Shown: positions 11,867 to 24,204 of the stretch, piece after piece
Layout of the letters: each line of letters opens with the position of its first letter
Position numbering within the stretch: the first letter of the stretch is position 1
Assembly: GCA_021234155.1 (NCBI GenBank)
Contig: JAJEKV010000059.1
Location: forward strand, 7,227,172 to 7,291,171
Source of the DNA: Isoetes taiwanensis
Lineage: Eukaryota; Streptophyta; Lycopodiopsida; Isoetales; Isoetaceae
DNA: 64,000 bases
Direction of reading: 5' to 3'
The notes under the pieces: generated by a model
What the model saw: the letters and a program-made list of their open reading frames with translations, nothing else
Told to the model about the DNA's origin: nothing
Databases searched by the model: none
Program-made: the position numbers and the translations under genes

Positions 11867-14589
11867 TTTTCTTGGCCATAGATGTAGAAATTTGGAGATC
11901 TAACGACGTGAATTGAAACTTGCTGAGATGGAGCGCAACATAGATAGGAAAAAACTTGAGAAATTGTTGTTTTTTTTCCTTTGGGGTAGGCAAGCCCCGC
12001 TAAATAAATAAGTAAAATAAAATAGGAGAGGGAATTTTGAGCACCCACCATATCCGACCTATTTCATGTGGCTGTAGCTATTTCAAAATGCAGCCATTCA
12101 TGCCATTTGCATCACGTTCACGTTCAAGCCACGACGTCTGCTTGCTTTGAATTATGCAGCCGCAGCAAGTGGCCACAGAGGTCGCATTCATTTACATTTA
12201 TAGGCGTCTGCACCGATTTTTTTTTTCGAGCAAGGTATTAAACTGCCAAAAATACGTACATAAGTTTTTACATTCCCAATCATATGTACAGTAAATATGT
12301 ACAGAATATATCCCTGGTCACCACCCTCGTGTTGCCTCGATTCTTTAATGAGCGTGTCATATATGCTTCTCTCCATGAATCTCATGCCATGCGTAGGGGT
12401 CCTTTGCAATTAATGAAGAAGAAATTTTATTATTAACCATTACAGAATTATAAGAAGCCAGAAATAATCAACAAAATAGATGCGAAGATGGAACCTTGTG
12501 TTTCTATTTACATAGATTATAGAGCCACGTGGACTGCTTTACATCCAGGTGAAGTATTATTTTATATCATTCTAGGATTGTGCTTGATATTATACATAGC
12601 AGACATGGGCTACATATTTAATAATTTTTTCAACAACTAGAAACTTTTCAATCATCATAGATTTTTAGGTCCATTGTTTTCATGATCGCGCTGATAACCT
12701 TTTGGTGCATTTGGATAGGTCCTCAACACATCTATCAGAAGTATAGAATATAGACAAAGTGCCAACAAAGCAGTGGTGTAACGTACTTACCATACATGTA
12801 CGGTACTATAAGTATTTTACGTATCGTACCTCATAATGTACCTTGGAGTTTTTAACGTACTGAAAAAAGAAACAATACGTTAAAAGGTGTTGTTACTATA
12901 CCTATAAAATAATTACAATACCTATAAAATACGTATCGTACTTATAAAATGCTTTTCGTACACCTGTTGAAATCTACCAAATTTTGACACAAAAAACAAT
13001 GCATTTCTTATTCCCTACATACTTTACCTCTAGTTTGGTATGCCAAATACTTGAAAGGTACCGTACTCGTATGGAAAAACATTAGAATGAGAATGAGAAC
13101 AAAGGAAGCAATTCATAGGACAACCATTACTAATTTGGTTTATATTCTTTTGGAGAACACGAATTAGCATATACAATGCTTTCTATGTTGAAATAACACT
13201 TGTAAGGATTATTATCCATTATAATTGTGTTGTGCTTCCTATATTTTTTATACTTTGTAAATTCTCTTGAGCTTCTTCACCAAAATAGGATTGCCTGCTG
13301 CGATCGCTGGATCGCGGCCCTGCATATGGTCATACTTTCACTGCCCCATATACAAGCATAAACTTGACGATCGGCAGGCATATCACAATAAGCACATCAA
13401 TCCTTTGCCACTAATGACCAGATGGCCACATCAAAGACGAGCTCAAAGCACCACTCTACTAGACCTTTTGCTATGACCATTAGTCGTCATATGAGAATAG
13501 CTTCCCAGCAAGCTAGCATTTATTCGTTTCCTCTTTTGTCATCGTTATGGATTGGATATGCAATTAAAGAAAAGGACGATAGATTACAGCTTGGTGCTCA
13601 ATCCATCTACAAAAGTGAAGATTTGCATGCATGTTATGCATGTTGGTTGTATGTAGACCAACATCCAACATAGCTTGGAATGGATGACTAAGTAACATAA
13701 TGGCAATGTAATTCACAATTCGCCAATCCCTAAAAAGATGCATACGAGATTAACACGTATTTCAGATCGCACATGATATATGTCACTTGGAGGTTGACAT
13801 GGAAGGCTAATGATTGCGGGATGGCAATCCAATGTTATTTCATTACTTATGTTGACAGTCGCCCATAGTGGACTCATAACTAAGGAAACAATTAGTGAAC
13901 ACGAGTTTCTTTTTAAGGTTATAAGGTACCTTCCACTAATAATCACACATGGACATTCATAATGCTAGAATGGGAGGGTAATAGATCGTCATTATTGAAT
14001 TAAAATCTGAAATCTAGTTAGTGTTGTGGATCTAGGATTTTCTACCTCTATGTCTAAAGAGAGAGTCAGTTATGAAGAAAGTGGAAGGTTTTTTAGCTCT
14101 TATTCTTTCGACTATCTTTAGCAGGCTTGCCTTTTTTTGAAGTGCATGCTTTCCTACAATTCTAGCCTATCCAAGGAGCTGCCACATCATGTCATAAATA
14201 AAGTGGCATAATGCTTACCATTATATTCAATATTTTAGAATCCTACGACCGTGAAAATTAAATTCCCCCTGAAATTTGCCTTCAATTATGCTCGCATACA
14301 CGTAATTCTTGACTCTTCTAGGATTTCATATGCTCTTGTGTTTGGAACAACCGATAATACAATGGAAGGAAAAAGCTCAATGGTTTCTAGGTGGATCATA
14401 CTGCAATTTGGATTGGTTTTACTCTGGATTGGTTTTACTCTACTTATTGGCTGCTAAGAAGATAGTTTTTACTATATCAAATACCATGATGTTGAGTGGT
14501 ATATCTGGGAGTCTCATGTTAGAAATATAACATGCAAGGAATAAAGTGTAGTAGCAAGACGACTGCTCGAGTAGATCTTGGTGTTGCGT
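11867..14589. other. Intergenic, nothing recognised
   Basis: AT-rich non-coding DNA. Short repeats of tacctataaaatacgtatcgtac type occur at about 12890-12960. Scattered open frames under 90 codons (for example 13422-13673) show no domain or compositional sign of coding. Confidence 0.5.
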
Positions 14590-14720
14590 TCCCGAGACAC
14601 CGGCATAAATGGGTAGAAGCGACTACTCATAAATGTCTAGACGGTTTTGCCCAGTTGGTTAAGGGCATGTCGGTTAGGAACGTTACATTTGATATCCGAG
14701 CAGGGTCGAGTTCGAGTCTC
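14590..14720 (+). repeat. tRNA-derived SINE-like repeat, copy 3
   Basis: Same module as at 2215 and 2510: cgagacaccggcataaatggg, A-box-like agttggttaaggg at 14653-14665 and B-box gttcgagtc at 14710-14718. It is followed directly by a tandem pair of 100-bp units. A truncated fourth copy of the 5' part lies at about 14933-15010. Confidence 0.55.
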
Positions 14721-14920
14721 CATGGGGGCAAGTATGACCCGGAATATCGTTGGACGGTAGGTCATGACTTGGTCTATGATGCTCGAGGACGAGCATAGTT
14801 CTAGTGGGAGAGATTGTAACCATGGGGGCAAGTATGACCCGGAATATCGTTGGACGGTAGGTCATGACTTGGTCTATGATGCTCGAGGACGAGCATAGTT
14901 CTAGTGGGAGAGATTTGTAA
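14721..14920. repeat. Tandem duplication, 100-bp period, two copies
   Basis: The unit beginning catgggggcaagtatgaccc at 14721 is repeated almost exactly at 14821. It holds the short inverted motif tgctcgaggacgagca and ends near gggagagattgtaac. It appears to be the 3' body of the SINE-like repeat, duplicated. Confidence 0.85.
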
Positions 14921-15006
14921 CAGACCCATGGGAGACTGCTCGAGTGGATCTTGGTGTCATGTTCCCGAGACACCGGCATAAATGGGTAGAAGCGACTACT
15001 CATAAA

Positions 15007-15118
15007 CGTCTGGGCTAATAGACAAAGACCCTTTTAACTCCATGAGCTATCAATAGACAATGAACTATCAATAGACAAAGGTTAAGATTGTATGGATGTA
15101 TTATAAATACATTGCAAC
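15007..15118 (-). repeat. Copia LTR remnant
   Basis: In minus-strand sense, a polypurine tract (ttgtagggggg, plus-strand 15120-15131) is followed by TGTTGCAATGTATTTATAATAC. Tract plus TGTT is the usual start of a plant Copia 3' LTR. Only about 110 bp remain before it joins the SINE-like fragment. Confidence 0.65.
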
Positions 15119-15266
15119 ATCCCCCCTACAATCTTGGTCTCTTTGTAAAACAAAATAAGTAGCATGTACCTTCGAGGGTGAGATCAAATGCACAATGCCG
15201 CAAGATATATGTCCCCCCGGAGTTGATCTCTAGCTCGAACAAGAAAAAACTTTTGTGGAAATCAAA

Positions 15267-15270
<4 letters not shown>

Positions 15271-15298
<28 letters not shown>
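15271..15298. repeat. Poly(A) tract, about 28 bp
   Basis: Uninterrupted A run on the plus strand between the Copia RNase H end and its polypurine tract. In Copia sense this is a poly(T) run in the 3' untranslated part. Its length is likely unstable. Confidence 0.9.
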
Positions 15299-15300
<2 letters not shown>

Positions 15301-15321
15301 GAGCTCCTCTTAGTATTATAC

Positions 15322-15962
15322 TCATAGGGGAACTAGTGTAACTCCAAAAGCAATTCTATGTTCAGATAATGACTTCTCATGAAGTGCTTTTGTAAACATA
15401 TCAGCACGCATTAAATATGAAGAACAATATTCAATCTTAACTGTGCCCTTTTTAACTTCTGCCAGAACATAATGATTACGTATCTCTATGTGCTTAGATT
15501 TGGAATTCAACACTTGATCTTTCACAAGCAAATTAGAACCCTGATTGTCACAAAACAAAATTGTCCTTTGAGATGGTGGAAATCCAGAATCTGCAAGGAG
15601 TCATCGCAACCAAGCAAAGGAAGTAGCCGCATATTCAGCTTCTGTGGTAGAAGTTGCAATACAATTTTGTTTCTTAGATGCCCATGATAATAAAGATGAT
15701 CCAGTGGTAAAACAATTCCCACTTTTAGATCGCATTAGATGATCATAACTTCCCTAATCTCATCTGGATAACCTATTAAGGACATAATTCCTTGTTCACC
15801 ATCTTTGGTTGTGCCTTTCAAATATCTCAAAACATGTTTCGCAGCAATCCCATGTTCCTTACCCCAAGAAGACATAAATTGACCCAAAAGATTAGCTGCA
15901 AATGAAATATCTGGGGGAGATTGAAGATTGTATATGGAAATTGTGGCATAATGTAAAGGCAA
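15322..15962 (-). pseudogene. Ty1/Copia pol fragment: reverse transcriptase end and RNase H
   Basis: Minus-strand frames give, in order, the end of Copia reverse transcriptase (PPDISFAANLLGQFMSSWGKEH, HVLRYLKGT), the linker GNCFTTGSSLLSWASKKQ, the RNase H region TSTTEAEYAAT, and FCDNQGSNLLVKDQ with KHIEIRNHYV near the C-terminus. This is the family's standard order. At least two frameshifts, a stop and the loss of gag, protease, integrase and most of the reverse transcriptase mark it as a dead 3' fragment. The LTR remnant at 15007-15118 belongs to it. Confidence 0.9.
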
Positions 15963-16362
15963 CCAGAAAATTTAACAACCAGGTCGTGTGTCTTGGTGCA
16001 TTCTTGATTTCTTCCCAGATAAATGATGTTGTTTTTTTGTCTACATCTCCCTTCATACATGCATCTCCATCCAGACTTTTGCACCTCATCTTTGGAGCCA
16101 TATTCTTCTAGCTTTTAGTTGGCACAGCACCAATCCTTCTTTGATGTTTATATACTGTATATGTATTAGCTCATGCCTACGTGTTAAAGTATGGAACCTT
16201 ATGTGTAGCATGTTCCATATGTGTGGCATGTACATTACTTGTCTTGCATACTGATGATGATGACGACGATGATAAAGAATATCATGTCATAAGGCAACAC
16301 CCGATTGGCATATGACGTACACAATACACACTTAATTTGCTCTTCTCTAACTGAGAATCAGG

Positions 16363-16550
16363 AAAAATTGTATAAATTTATCCCATTTAAGAGCTGAGGC
16401 AACTAATTTTCCATTGCTTCACCATGGCGGTATTAATTTATACCGTTTGATCTTTCACAGCTCTTGTGGTATATATTTATACCATCTGGTGCACAGTAAC
16501 ACGATTCTCTACCTGTTTGAGGACCCTGCCGGTATTAATTTATACCATCT
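16363..16550. promoter_or_regulatory. Cluster of short near-palindromes ggtat(n)6atacc
   Basis: Three near-identical 16-mers of the form ggtattaatttatacc occur at 16429-16444, 16468-16483 and 16531-16546, with a weaker relative near 16370. They lie 385-500 bp upstream of the first methionine of the decayed gene at 16931. They could be binding sites or a small AT-rich repeat; no function is shown. Confidence 0.35.
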
Positions 16551-18385
16551 AGCAGTTAACGTGGTAAATCTAAAGACTATGAATGCAAATTAGAAAAACA
16601 AAATCCAACAAAAAAAAGCCAGATTGGATGCTTATCTGTCCATGTCCATATACAACAAGGGTAAAAGCACGCTGTGGTGTTCCAATTCGGCTGTCCCCCC
16701 TGTCCCCCCAAAATGTGGCGTTGCATCCACCACTTTTGTGGTATGAAAGTATAATTATGGCACCGCTCAGCTGCCGGTATTTAAGAATAGAGTCCCAGTT
16801 TGTGGGGGAAATTCTAATTTCAAAAACTAAAATTCAAATTCAAATTCCTATTCTTTGGCCCCTTCCTGTTCTTTGCCTGCGTCTTGTTCTTTGGCTCCCT
16901 CCCTGCTGCAAGCTCCAATCCATTGTGGATATGGATGTCAATGAGGTAATCTGTACACAAACCGGCATTTCAGACAGGAGAAAACGAAGAAGAACCAAGG
17001 AACAAGAAATGTTGAAGAAAAGACGCCAGAGGAAAAGAAGAAGAGAAGAAAAATTGGAGCTTGCAGAATTGGCAGAAGGATCCGGTTCATCAAGAAGTGC
17101 AAGCAGTAAACGCCGTATTGTCCTTAGTTTGCTAACGTCTTTCCATAAACAGACCAAAAGAAGAAGAAGAAGAAGAGATTTTAACGTCACGCCACAAGGC
17201 AGCATCCTATCGGACATGTGACACTTTACAACACACCCAGATTGGTCCTGCCCCCACCACTTTACATTGCTGAAGTGGGTCCTTCCCCCACCAACTTTAC
17301 ATTGCATGGCCACTTTCACAACGAGGCGTTGAACCCGTGACCTTGGGTATGGCAGTTTAACGTCTTACCAAGAATGGAGGATAGCACGAAGAAAGAAATT
17401 TTACTTGATTTTTTGAGGGATAAAACATTGGAAAAATTCATAGGTGAAGAATTAAAGGATTTGGAAGCCAAGAGCATCGTTATAAGGAGCCTCCGGGACT
17501 CCATGCGATCGTCAAACTCTCTACCAAGAATGATCGCCTAGCGTTTCAAGAATAGTCTGCCTTGTAATAATCCGTATTCACTGCGATTCTAAAACAAGTG
17601 ACAAAATCAGCCAGCGAGATCTTGGAAAGGTATTAGGTGTTCACCCAAGAAACCTGCAAAAGGCAAAGAAAAAGAGGGAAGAGATCGATTACAATGGTGG
17701 GAAATGGATTTCTTACAAGAGGGCTAAAAGATTCGATGCAATTTCAGATGAACATATAGAAAATATTCAAAAATTTTGGATTGAGAACACCGAGTGTCTC
17801 CTAACACAAAGGATGTTAGAACTAGAAGATTGAGAGAAATGTAAGAGAAGAACATGCTGCCCACTATCCGGAGGAATCACACAGTTAGTTTATTTTGCTA
17901 ATCATGTTTTCTTAGTTATGGTGCTTAGTATGGTGGTGCATGTGGTGGTTATTGTGTTGTACAGTGATTGTGGTATACTGTATGCAGCATGTGAATTGTG
18001 TGTAGTTGACTCTAGTCTGAAATGCAATATTTAATGTTTGGAATATTATTAGAACATGACAGAATTGAGTACCTTCTTTGGGTGTGTGTACAAGTCTAAA
18101 AAGGTTTGAGCTATAACTAATCGATCCCGAGATACAAGTTTTTGTTGAATAAAGACAATCGATTCAAGCACAGCTCTGTTGGAAAGTATGATATATTAAA
18201 AAAAGGATCTTACAAAATTTGGCTTTACAAAATTTGGCTTTCCATTGAAAGCTCTGTACTCGAGAACTAAATTTACATGCATGATTTCCTAAGCAACAGG
18301 AAATGCTGGTATGATATGGCGAGAACCGGTGCATCCAAAATTATTGTTTTCTCGCACTAAAGCATCTAAGCTTTCGCAGTCATCC

Positions 18386-18778
18386 CTAATTTAACAGATG
18401 AGGTTTGCGAGTGCTTCCTCGTGATCCCCCGGTGGTGGCACGAAAACTCGCCGGTAAAATCCGCTGCTGTTGCGAGTCGAGCGGACAAGTGATGAGAACA
18501 ATATACCCGGCTGCCCTTGCAAAGAAAGATGTAAACATAAGCTCATGAACTCTGTCTAAGAGCTCTCTTCCTGTCAATCTGACTCCAAGCATAGCCATTG
18601 AAGGCCCAGCATCCAGTCTGTTGTATGCCTTTAGGTTGGATTCGAAATTAGCAAAGAAGGTGGATTTAGGCATATCCACCTTCAGATATTTATCACGAGC
18701 CCTGTTTAACATGTGTCGAATGCCCTTCCTGGTCACCCTACAATAGTCAGTAGTGATCTCGAACATGGATCCTACCAT
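18386..18778 (-). CDS. Hypothetical 130-codon open frame
   Basis: One uninterrupted minus-strand frame, beginning MVGSMFEITTDYCRV and containing KGIRHMLNRARDKYL and RLTGRELLDRVHELMF. I recognise no domain. It lies inside the decayed gene 16931-21605, in the stretch between its N-terminal pieces and the microsatellite, so it may belong to sequence inserted there. Composition is normal, neither low-complexity nor repeat-like. Nothing else supports it as a gene. Confidence 0.25.
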   Translation of the reverse strand: MVGSMFEITTDYCRVTRKGIRHMLNRARDKYLKVDMPKSTFFANFESNLKAYNRLDAGPSMAMLGVRLTGRELLDRVHELMFTSFFARAAGYIVLITCPLDSQQQRILPASFRATTGGSRGSTRKPHLLN

Positions 18779-18975
18779 GTTGCCGGAACGAACTTCTTCG
18801 ATTTGGCGCGAATTGGGAATGAAACGCCAAAAATCAGACGTAGGAACATGATTTAGGACCCAGATCCTTTTCTAATGATTAGAAGAGGAATGTAATTATT
18901 ATCGTGGTGTCTGAATTTCAGAAGTGTTTATGAGAGCGAGGCTAGCAGATTTTTATGTCGACAAAATAGGATAAA

Positions 18976-19562
18976 AGTGATGTGATGTGATGTGTGGTGT
19001 GGTGTGGTGTGGTGTGGTGTGGGTTGCATTATGTCCATGGCGTCATGTGGGTGTGTGCATGTTAATGTATGATCCGGAGAATCCCCCCCACCCCACCACA
19101 CCCCATCTATCCCACCACCATAGACTACCACCACATCTTTGCGACCACCACATTACCACCACATGCACACACATCCCACCACATCCCACGCCACACCCCA
19201 CACTCCACCACCACCACATCACACCACAATCCACAACACCACACCACACCACCACCACTACACCCCCCACCACACTCCACCACCACCACACTCCACCACA
19301 CACCACCACGGCACCACCACACCCCACCACCACACTCCACCACACCACATCATAGCACCACACACCACCACACACACCACCACCACCACCCCCACCACCC
19401 CACCACACACCACCACCACCACCCCCACCACCACCACCACCCTCCACCACCCCCGCCACCACCTCCACCACCACCACCTCCACCACCACTCCACACTCCA
19501 CCATTTGGTGTATGGTGTGTGGTGAATGGTATGGTGTGTGGTGAGGTATGGTGTGTGGTAAT
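18976..19562. repeat. Large CCA / TGTGG microsatellite with strand switch
   Basis: A (tgtgg)n-like block at 18976-19022 is followed by about 420 bp of C/A-only ccaccaca-type sequence (about 19084-19505), then a ggtgtatggtgtgtgg block to 19562. The outer blocks are complementary in composition to the middle, so the region can fold back. Long open frames here on both strands are artefacts of the repeat. It splits the decayed gene 16931-21605. Confidence 0.92.
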
Positions 19563-21605
19563 GTACAAACACTAAGGTGCCTGCTCGTGAATATGATGGG
19601 GGCATGGTATGGTGCATGGTTTGAGTGTGTATACACATGGTTTAGTGTCTTTGCTTTACCTTAATCATTCATTATTCGAACGTAAAAGTTTTATGTTATA
19701 AGAACCTTTGTAAAGTTGTGTTTTAATCATTTCATGCAGATGCTATTGTTCAAGAGGTTTCGGACCAACATCCGTAAATTAAGATTCGCCTTCGAGCTTT
19801 TGAGAAGCTAAAACCCCCGGTTTGTTGTGAAATTGAAGGACTTCAATAGTTGCCGTTGCATTCAAAGACGTGAGGATGCAAATGCTAGTGGATGGACTCA
19901 ATGGGATGAGAACCAAACATCCGGAAGAATTGCACTTGCACCGCGATGTTTGTAGATCACATGAACTTGGTCAATGCGGGGCACACCAAAGATAAAATTG
20001 CAAGTACAGGAAGCTTGTGGAGATCTATATTGTGTCCAAAGAGTGAATTAGATGAGTTTCACAAGAAGGCGTGCATCCTTGGAAATTGTGAGTCGCGGTG
20101 GAATCAAGAAGTTTCAGACTGGGTCCCATGGAAGGAAGTGGCGTTGGGAAAGTGAAATGGGAGTACATTGACTATGAAAAGACAACGCCTCGAAGTTCTA
20201 GTAGGAGACCGACTCATCGATTGCAATGAGACGTAACCCAAGGAGCTTCGGATAAACCGAAAAAGAGCTAAAAATCTTTCCACTCGCGATAATTTCAGTA
20301 CCAATGGCGTGCAAAACAGTTTAAGGAGCTTTCGAGAATCTCCCGCCAGATGCATGTCTCTCGGTAGTGGATTTTGCAGAGAACTATACATTCAAGGAAC
20401 AAGAGGAGGTGCAGTCGATGCGCTGGGTCAATAACCAGATTACCATTTTGGTTCAAATAACATATCAAGATGACTCAAAGGGCGGATGAGATTACCAAGG
20501 AAACACATTACTATGTATCGATGATAGGGAACACGATACTTTGTTCGTGCAACACCGCTTCATGAAGCACCACAAATATCCGGAGCGTAAAGGAAGGGTT
20601 CCAAAGAGACATTATGTGTTTTCGGATGGTGCAAAGATCTCAATTCAAGGCTTCTAGACCATTTTACTTTGTGGCTAGGTACACAAACCATTAATCGATG
20701 TCTATATGATGTGGAATTTTTTTGGTTCTAACCACGGGAAAGGTGAACACGATGGCAAAGTCTTTGAGTTGAAGAGATGGTTAAGACAACCGCAATTAAA
20801 ATAAAGCAAAGATAAAATTGGGTAATGCTCATGAAGTGGTAGAAGTTGCCGAAGAGATGTTTACTTGTGGAACATCCGAAAGTGGATGAACACATCCGAA
20901 ACCAAGAAGAGGAAGAATATAAAAAGGTTCTTTTGGGAAGTCAAGGTGGAGGATATAGATAGAAAGAAAGCATGGGGTGCAAAAGGATTTTGGACACTAG
21001 GCGCATCCATTGTGTACATGCATTCAATCCCGAATCTCCATTGTTAGCGAGGAACTTTAGGGAACTTTCATGCGGCTCCACGCTTGGATGGCATGTGGGA
21101 CCGGTTGTGTGAACAAGCACCACGTTGATGATTGGAAACTTCAAGGTATTGTACCATCCTCCAATGTGCATGCCGACATTGAGGACCGTGAAATCCAGCA
21201 GGTCCTTGTTCTCCTCCAATCCCACGATGTTAGCAGAGGCACTTAGAGTTGGTGATCTCCAGAAAGGAAATGATGAGGGTTCTGAATTTTGGATTCTCGA
21301 TGTGCACAAAACCAAAATGGATAGTGGAGAAAGACTTCCAACTCAATGGAACATGGTACCCCTCACGGGTGATAGTGTCATAGAAGGTATGTATTACAAG
21401 AAGGGGCGAAGATCAACCGTCGCCTATGATCTTTGCAAGAAAGACGCCTTAGGCATAGTATTCACAACACGCATGTGCAATCGGACTTCACATGCCACCA
21501 ACTAAACGTCAAAACAGGATCGTATATAAATTTTCGGATCCTTTAGATGAGGAGAAAATTTTACCGGAATTTGCCCAAGTTCTTTTCGATGATGATGAAA
21601 TGTAA

Positions 21606-22879
21606 AACCATTCTCAGAGTTTTTTAACTCATGTGAAGTTTTGTGCTTCAAATTGTGAAAATGAGTTTGTCTTGATTTCTTTTGAAGATTTGAATTCTTT
21701 CAAACACTTGATTCCTTTGTTTGTGAGATGAATTGAATATGAATTTTCATTGAAATGAATCGAGGTTACAATAACAATTATGTACATAAGAAAGCTATCT
21801 GATGATTTAAGTAACGAGGTGACTCATGCACCCACATACTTCCCAATACATATGTTCCTCTGGTTCCGGCTTTTGTTGCTTCTAATCTTAAAACTTCAAG
21901 CATGAACACTCTAACATCAACTAGATCCCGGTCTGAAATGTCCACAACCCTAGATTAACCACACTTTGTCAATAACAGAGTTTGGTTTGTCTGCTGCATT
22001 TAAGTTGACTTACTAGATCAGGCAACAATATATTCACTCCTTTTAAGTACCCCCTCACAAATTTGTGCATAAACGAACATACGGCAGGGCCACATGAATG
22101 ACCATCGGTTTGAAGAGGCATTCTGGAAATTTTCACAACATCTGAGGTTGTAAAGCTGAAATTATTGTGTCCAAGCCATTCCGGGAACCTTAAGACTCAA
22201 AGTTTGTTGTCATTGTGCCACAACAAAGCAAAATGCAACGAGCAAGCACTAACCTCTCAATATGTCCGCTTTCGCCATGCAAGCCCGAAGCTATCAAAGT
22301 GATATATCCCGGTTTATATCTCAGGCGAGACACGCGTGGCTTACAATCGAAAACAGTCCGATGGATGTCCATCACAAGCAGCAAAAACATGTACCGCACT
22401 TATCCGCATTCGACATGTTTCCTTATTGTTTTGTAACTATTTGTGTCCTTGGACAATGTCGAAAGTGAAAAAGAGGGTCAAAGAAATGAAAGGGATGGCT
22501 CATTCCTTGGAGAATCAAGTAGTATTCCATGTATCTCGCAAACATATGCATATCATCCGGCACAATCGATGATCACAAATCGATGAAAGTATCACCTTGA
22601 GAAGAGGAGGATCAATTGATCATTGAACCATCTGCAGATCGGCTTCCAAAATTTTGATGTCGGTGGAGCTAATCACGGCGGTTCAGTTCCCACTCAAAGC
22701 ACCACTTCCGGATGTGTATTTGGCTTTAGATAGTCGGGGATGCCGAAGCTCTATCATCTCTAGTTCTAAACACACACGAGAACATTTGCTCACAATCCAT
22801 TCAAATATTTTAAATTGAAAAAGTACAACACATATCATAGAAATTCTTTTACTTATATTGACTTTCAAAGAGTTTTACA
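21606..22879. other. Intergenic, nothing recognised
   Basis: Short open frames of about 60-80 codons only, for example around 22215-22570 where three overlapping frames run. No domain, repeat or RNA feature identified. Confidence 0.4.
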
Positions 22880-22883
22880 AGAT

Positions 22884-24049
22884 TCATTTATGAAAATACT
22901 TGTCGAGCATTTTCATGCGGTTGCTATGACTCTTGAGTAATCCCACATGTTCCACATTTGATGTTCCTTCACATAAGTCGGGCACACTTTTGCGCAGCGA
23001 AGGAAATCCCTCCAGCCATGGTTTGAGTTGCTCCAAAAGGAAATTGGAATCCAACCCGCCGGGAGCAAAACTATTTGACATATCATTGTGTTCATTTGGT
23101 TGGCGTAACCCTTATATCTCTTTGTCATCTATCAACAATGTGTTTGTCACCGGTATCTCCAAAATTTCTGGTACACTTTGGACAGATCCTTAAAGAAAAT
23201 TGGCTTATTAACCACTTTTAATTTTGTGTTGGTGCGGTCATCCCCGATTTCAAATAAAAAAGAAATCTGCCCTTATATTCCTCGGCAAAGAACTTTCTCG
23301 TCAACAAGTCAACATTACTCTTAGCCATGTTGGACCACGATGCAATCTCAAATTTTGAAAAACACCATTCTAAGAACTCCTGAAATCCAGGCCTGGAAAC
23401 TGCGAACTTTTGATGGTTCAATTTCTGGATGGTCACTTCTGGCTCGACCGATGCAGGGATCCTCTCTTTCAAGTCATAAAACTTGCCTAAAACCCCATTA
23501 AAATTCAGAACAAGGAGAATTTCAGTTAACCTCTTGGTTTTTCTTGGTTGAAGTTGTATTGGACTCGTTGAGCAGTCTGCATCTTGTCCAGGATCCGGGG
23601 TTTCTTTGTCAACTTCATCACCTGCATCCGCATTTGGCTCATATTCAGCACCAAAACTTTTTTCTGGTGAAGGACCCTGTACAGAATGAATCTCAAGGGA
23701 ATTAATTTCCCCCTCTAAATCAGATGCACTAGGAATCTCTTCATCATGGCTTCGGTTCGCGGTAGCATTTTTATCTCCGCAACATAATTGAAATGAGGAA
23801 GACCACGTAAAAAATACAAAAAATAAATCATGTATGTGGCATCGGTATTTTTACTTGATAATGAATCGCATTCAGTTGACTATCCAAATTTCGCTTTGGA
23901 GTCTCCATGCCGTCAGTAGCTGGGATTGACTTAGGAGTATCAAATGGGGTGAATTCTAGGTACAACCGGGAGGTATCTTGCAGTCTCATAACTGATCGAG
24001 GCGTGGATAATCGTTGGATATCCTTGGTCTCAAATTTCGCATTCCGCAA
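22884..24049 (-). pseudogene. FCP1/NIF-type (HAD superfamily) phosphatase-like gene, broken
   Basis: Minus-strand pieces run in order. An acidic serine-rich region (about 23770-23560) reads NRSHDEEIPSASDLEGE. Next comes a HAD motif-I position ILLVLNFNGVLGKFYDL (about 23520-23475), then KFAVSRPGFQEFLEWCFSKF, EIASWSNMAKSNVDLL and the frame end near 23218. A later piece (about 23165-22884) carries NTLLIDDKEI, matching the family's motif IV, then a C-terminal tail ending YFHK. FCP1/SCP-like enzymes dephosphorylate phosphoserine using two aspartates in motif I; here both are asparagine (NFN), so the protein would be predicted inactive even if made. A stop directly after DDKEI and no clear splice sites suggest a pseudogene, though an intron between 23218 and about 23165 is possible. 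Confidence 0.65.
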
Positions 24050-24204
24050 ACACTAAGTCGATAGACCGCGTGACAACATCAAGTAAACATTAGTTAAGGC
24101 ACTTGTTTGCGGCCGAATCTATATTGTTGCCAATGGAACAATATCAAGCCCCGTGAGTTGACAACCATTCAAGAGGGTCACGCATCAGCTTTTTCTCTTT
24201 TCGA

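Larger units (their letters stand above)
16931..21605 (+). pseudogene. Decayed multi-part gene of an uncharacterised, possibly transposase-derived family
   Basis: Fragments in order on the plus strand look like one protein. A basic/acidic N-terminal part (16931-17221) has RKRRRTKEQEMLKKRRQRKR. A helix-turn-helix-like piece (about 17590-17870) has DLGKVLGVHPRNLQKAKKKR, then NIQKFW, then after a frameshift RVSPNTKDVRTRR. After a microsatellite insertion come AGHTKDKIASTGSLW and CPKSELDEFHKKACILGNC (about 19970-20090), KWEYIDYEKTTP (about 20155), HYVFSDG (about 20610), and YMMWNFFGSNHGKGEHDG (about 20700). Later pieces read NIKRFFWEVK and DIDRKKAWG. From memory, proteins with a SDG motif followed by SHGKGEHDG occur in seed-free plants and invertebrates without an assigned function; a DDE-type transposase origin is a guess. 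Many stops and frameshifts show it is dead or badly resolved. Confidence 0.6.

Noticed and set aside
19043-19636. Open frames of 120-197 codons on both strands, rich in His/Thr/Pro or Gly/Val/Trp
   Set aside because: They are direct translations of the CCA/TGTGG microsatellite; all frames are open because the repeat lacks stops.
20941-21315. 124-codon minus-strand frame
   Set aside because: Antisense to recognised blocks of the decayed gene on the plus strand; no motif of its own.
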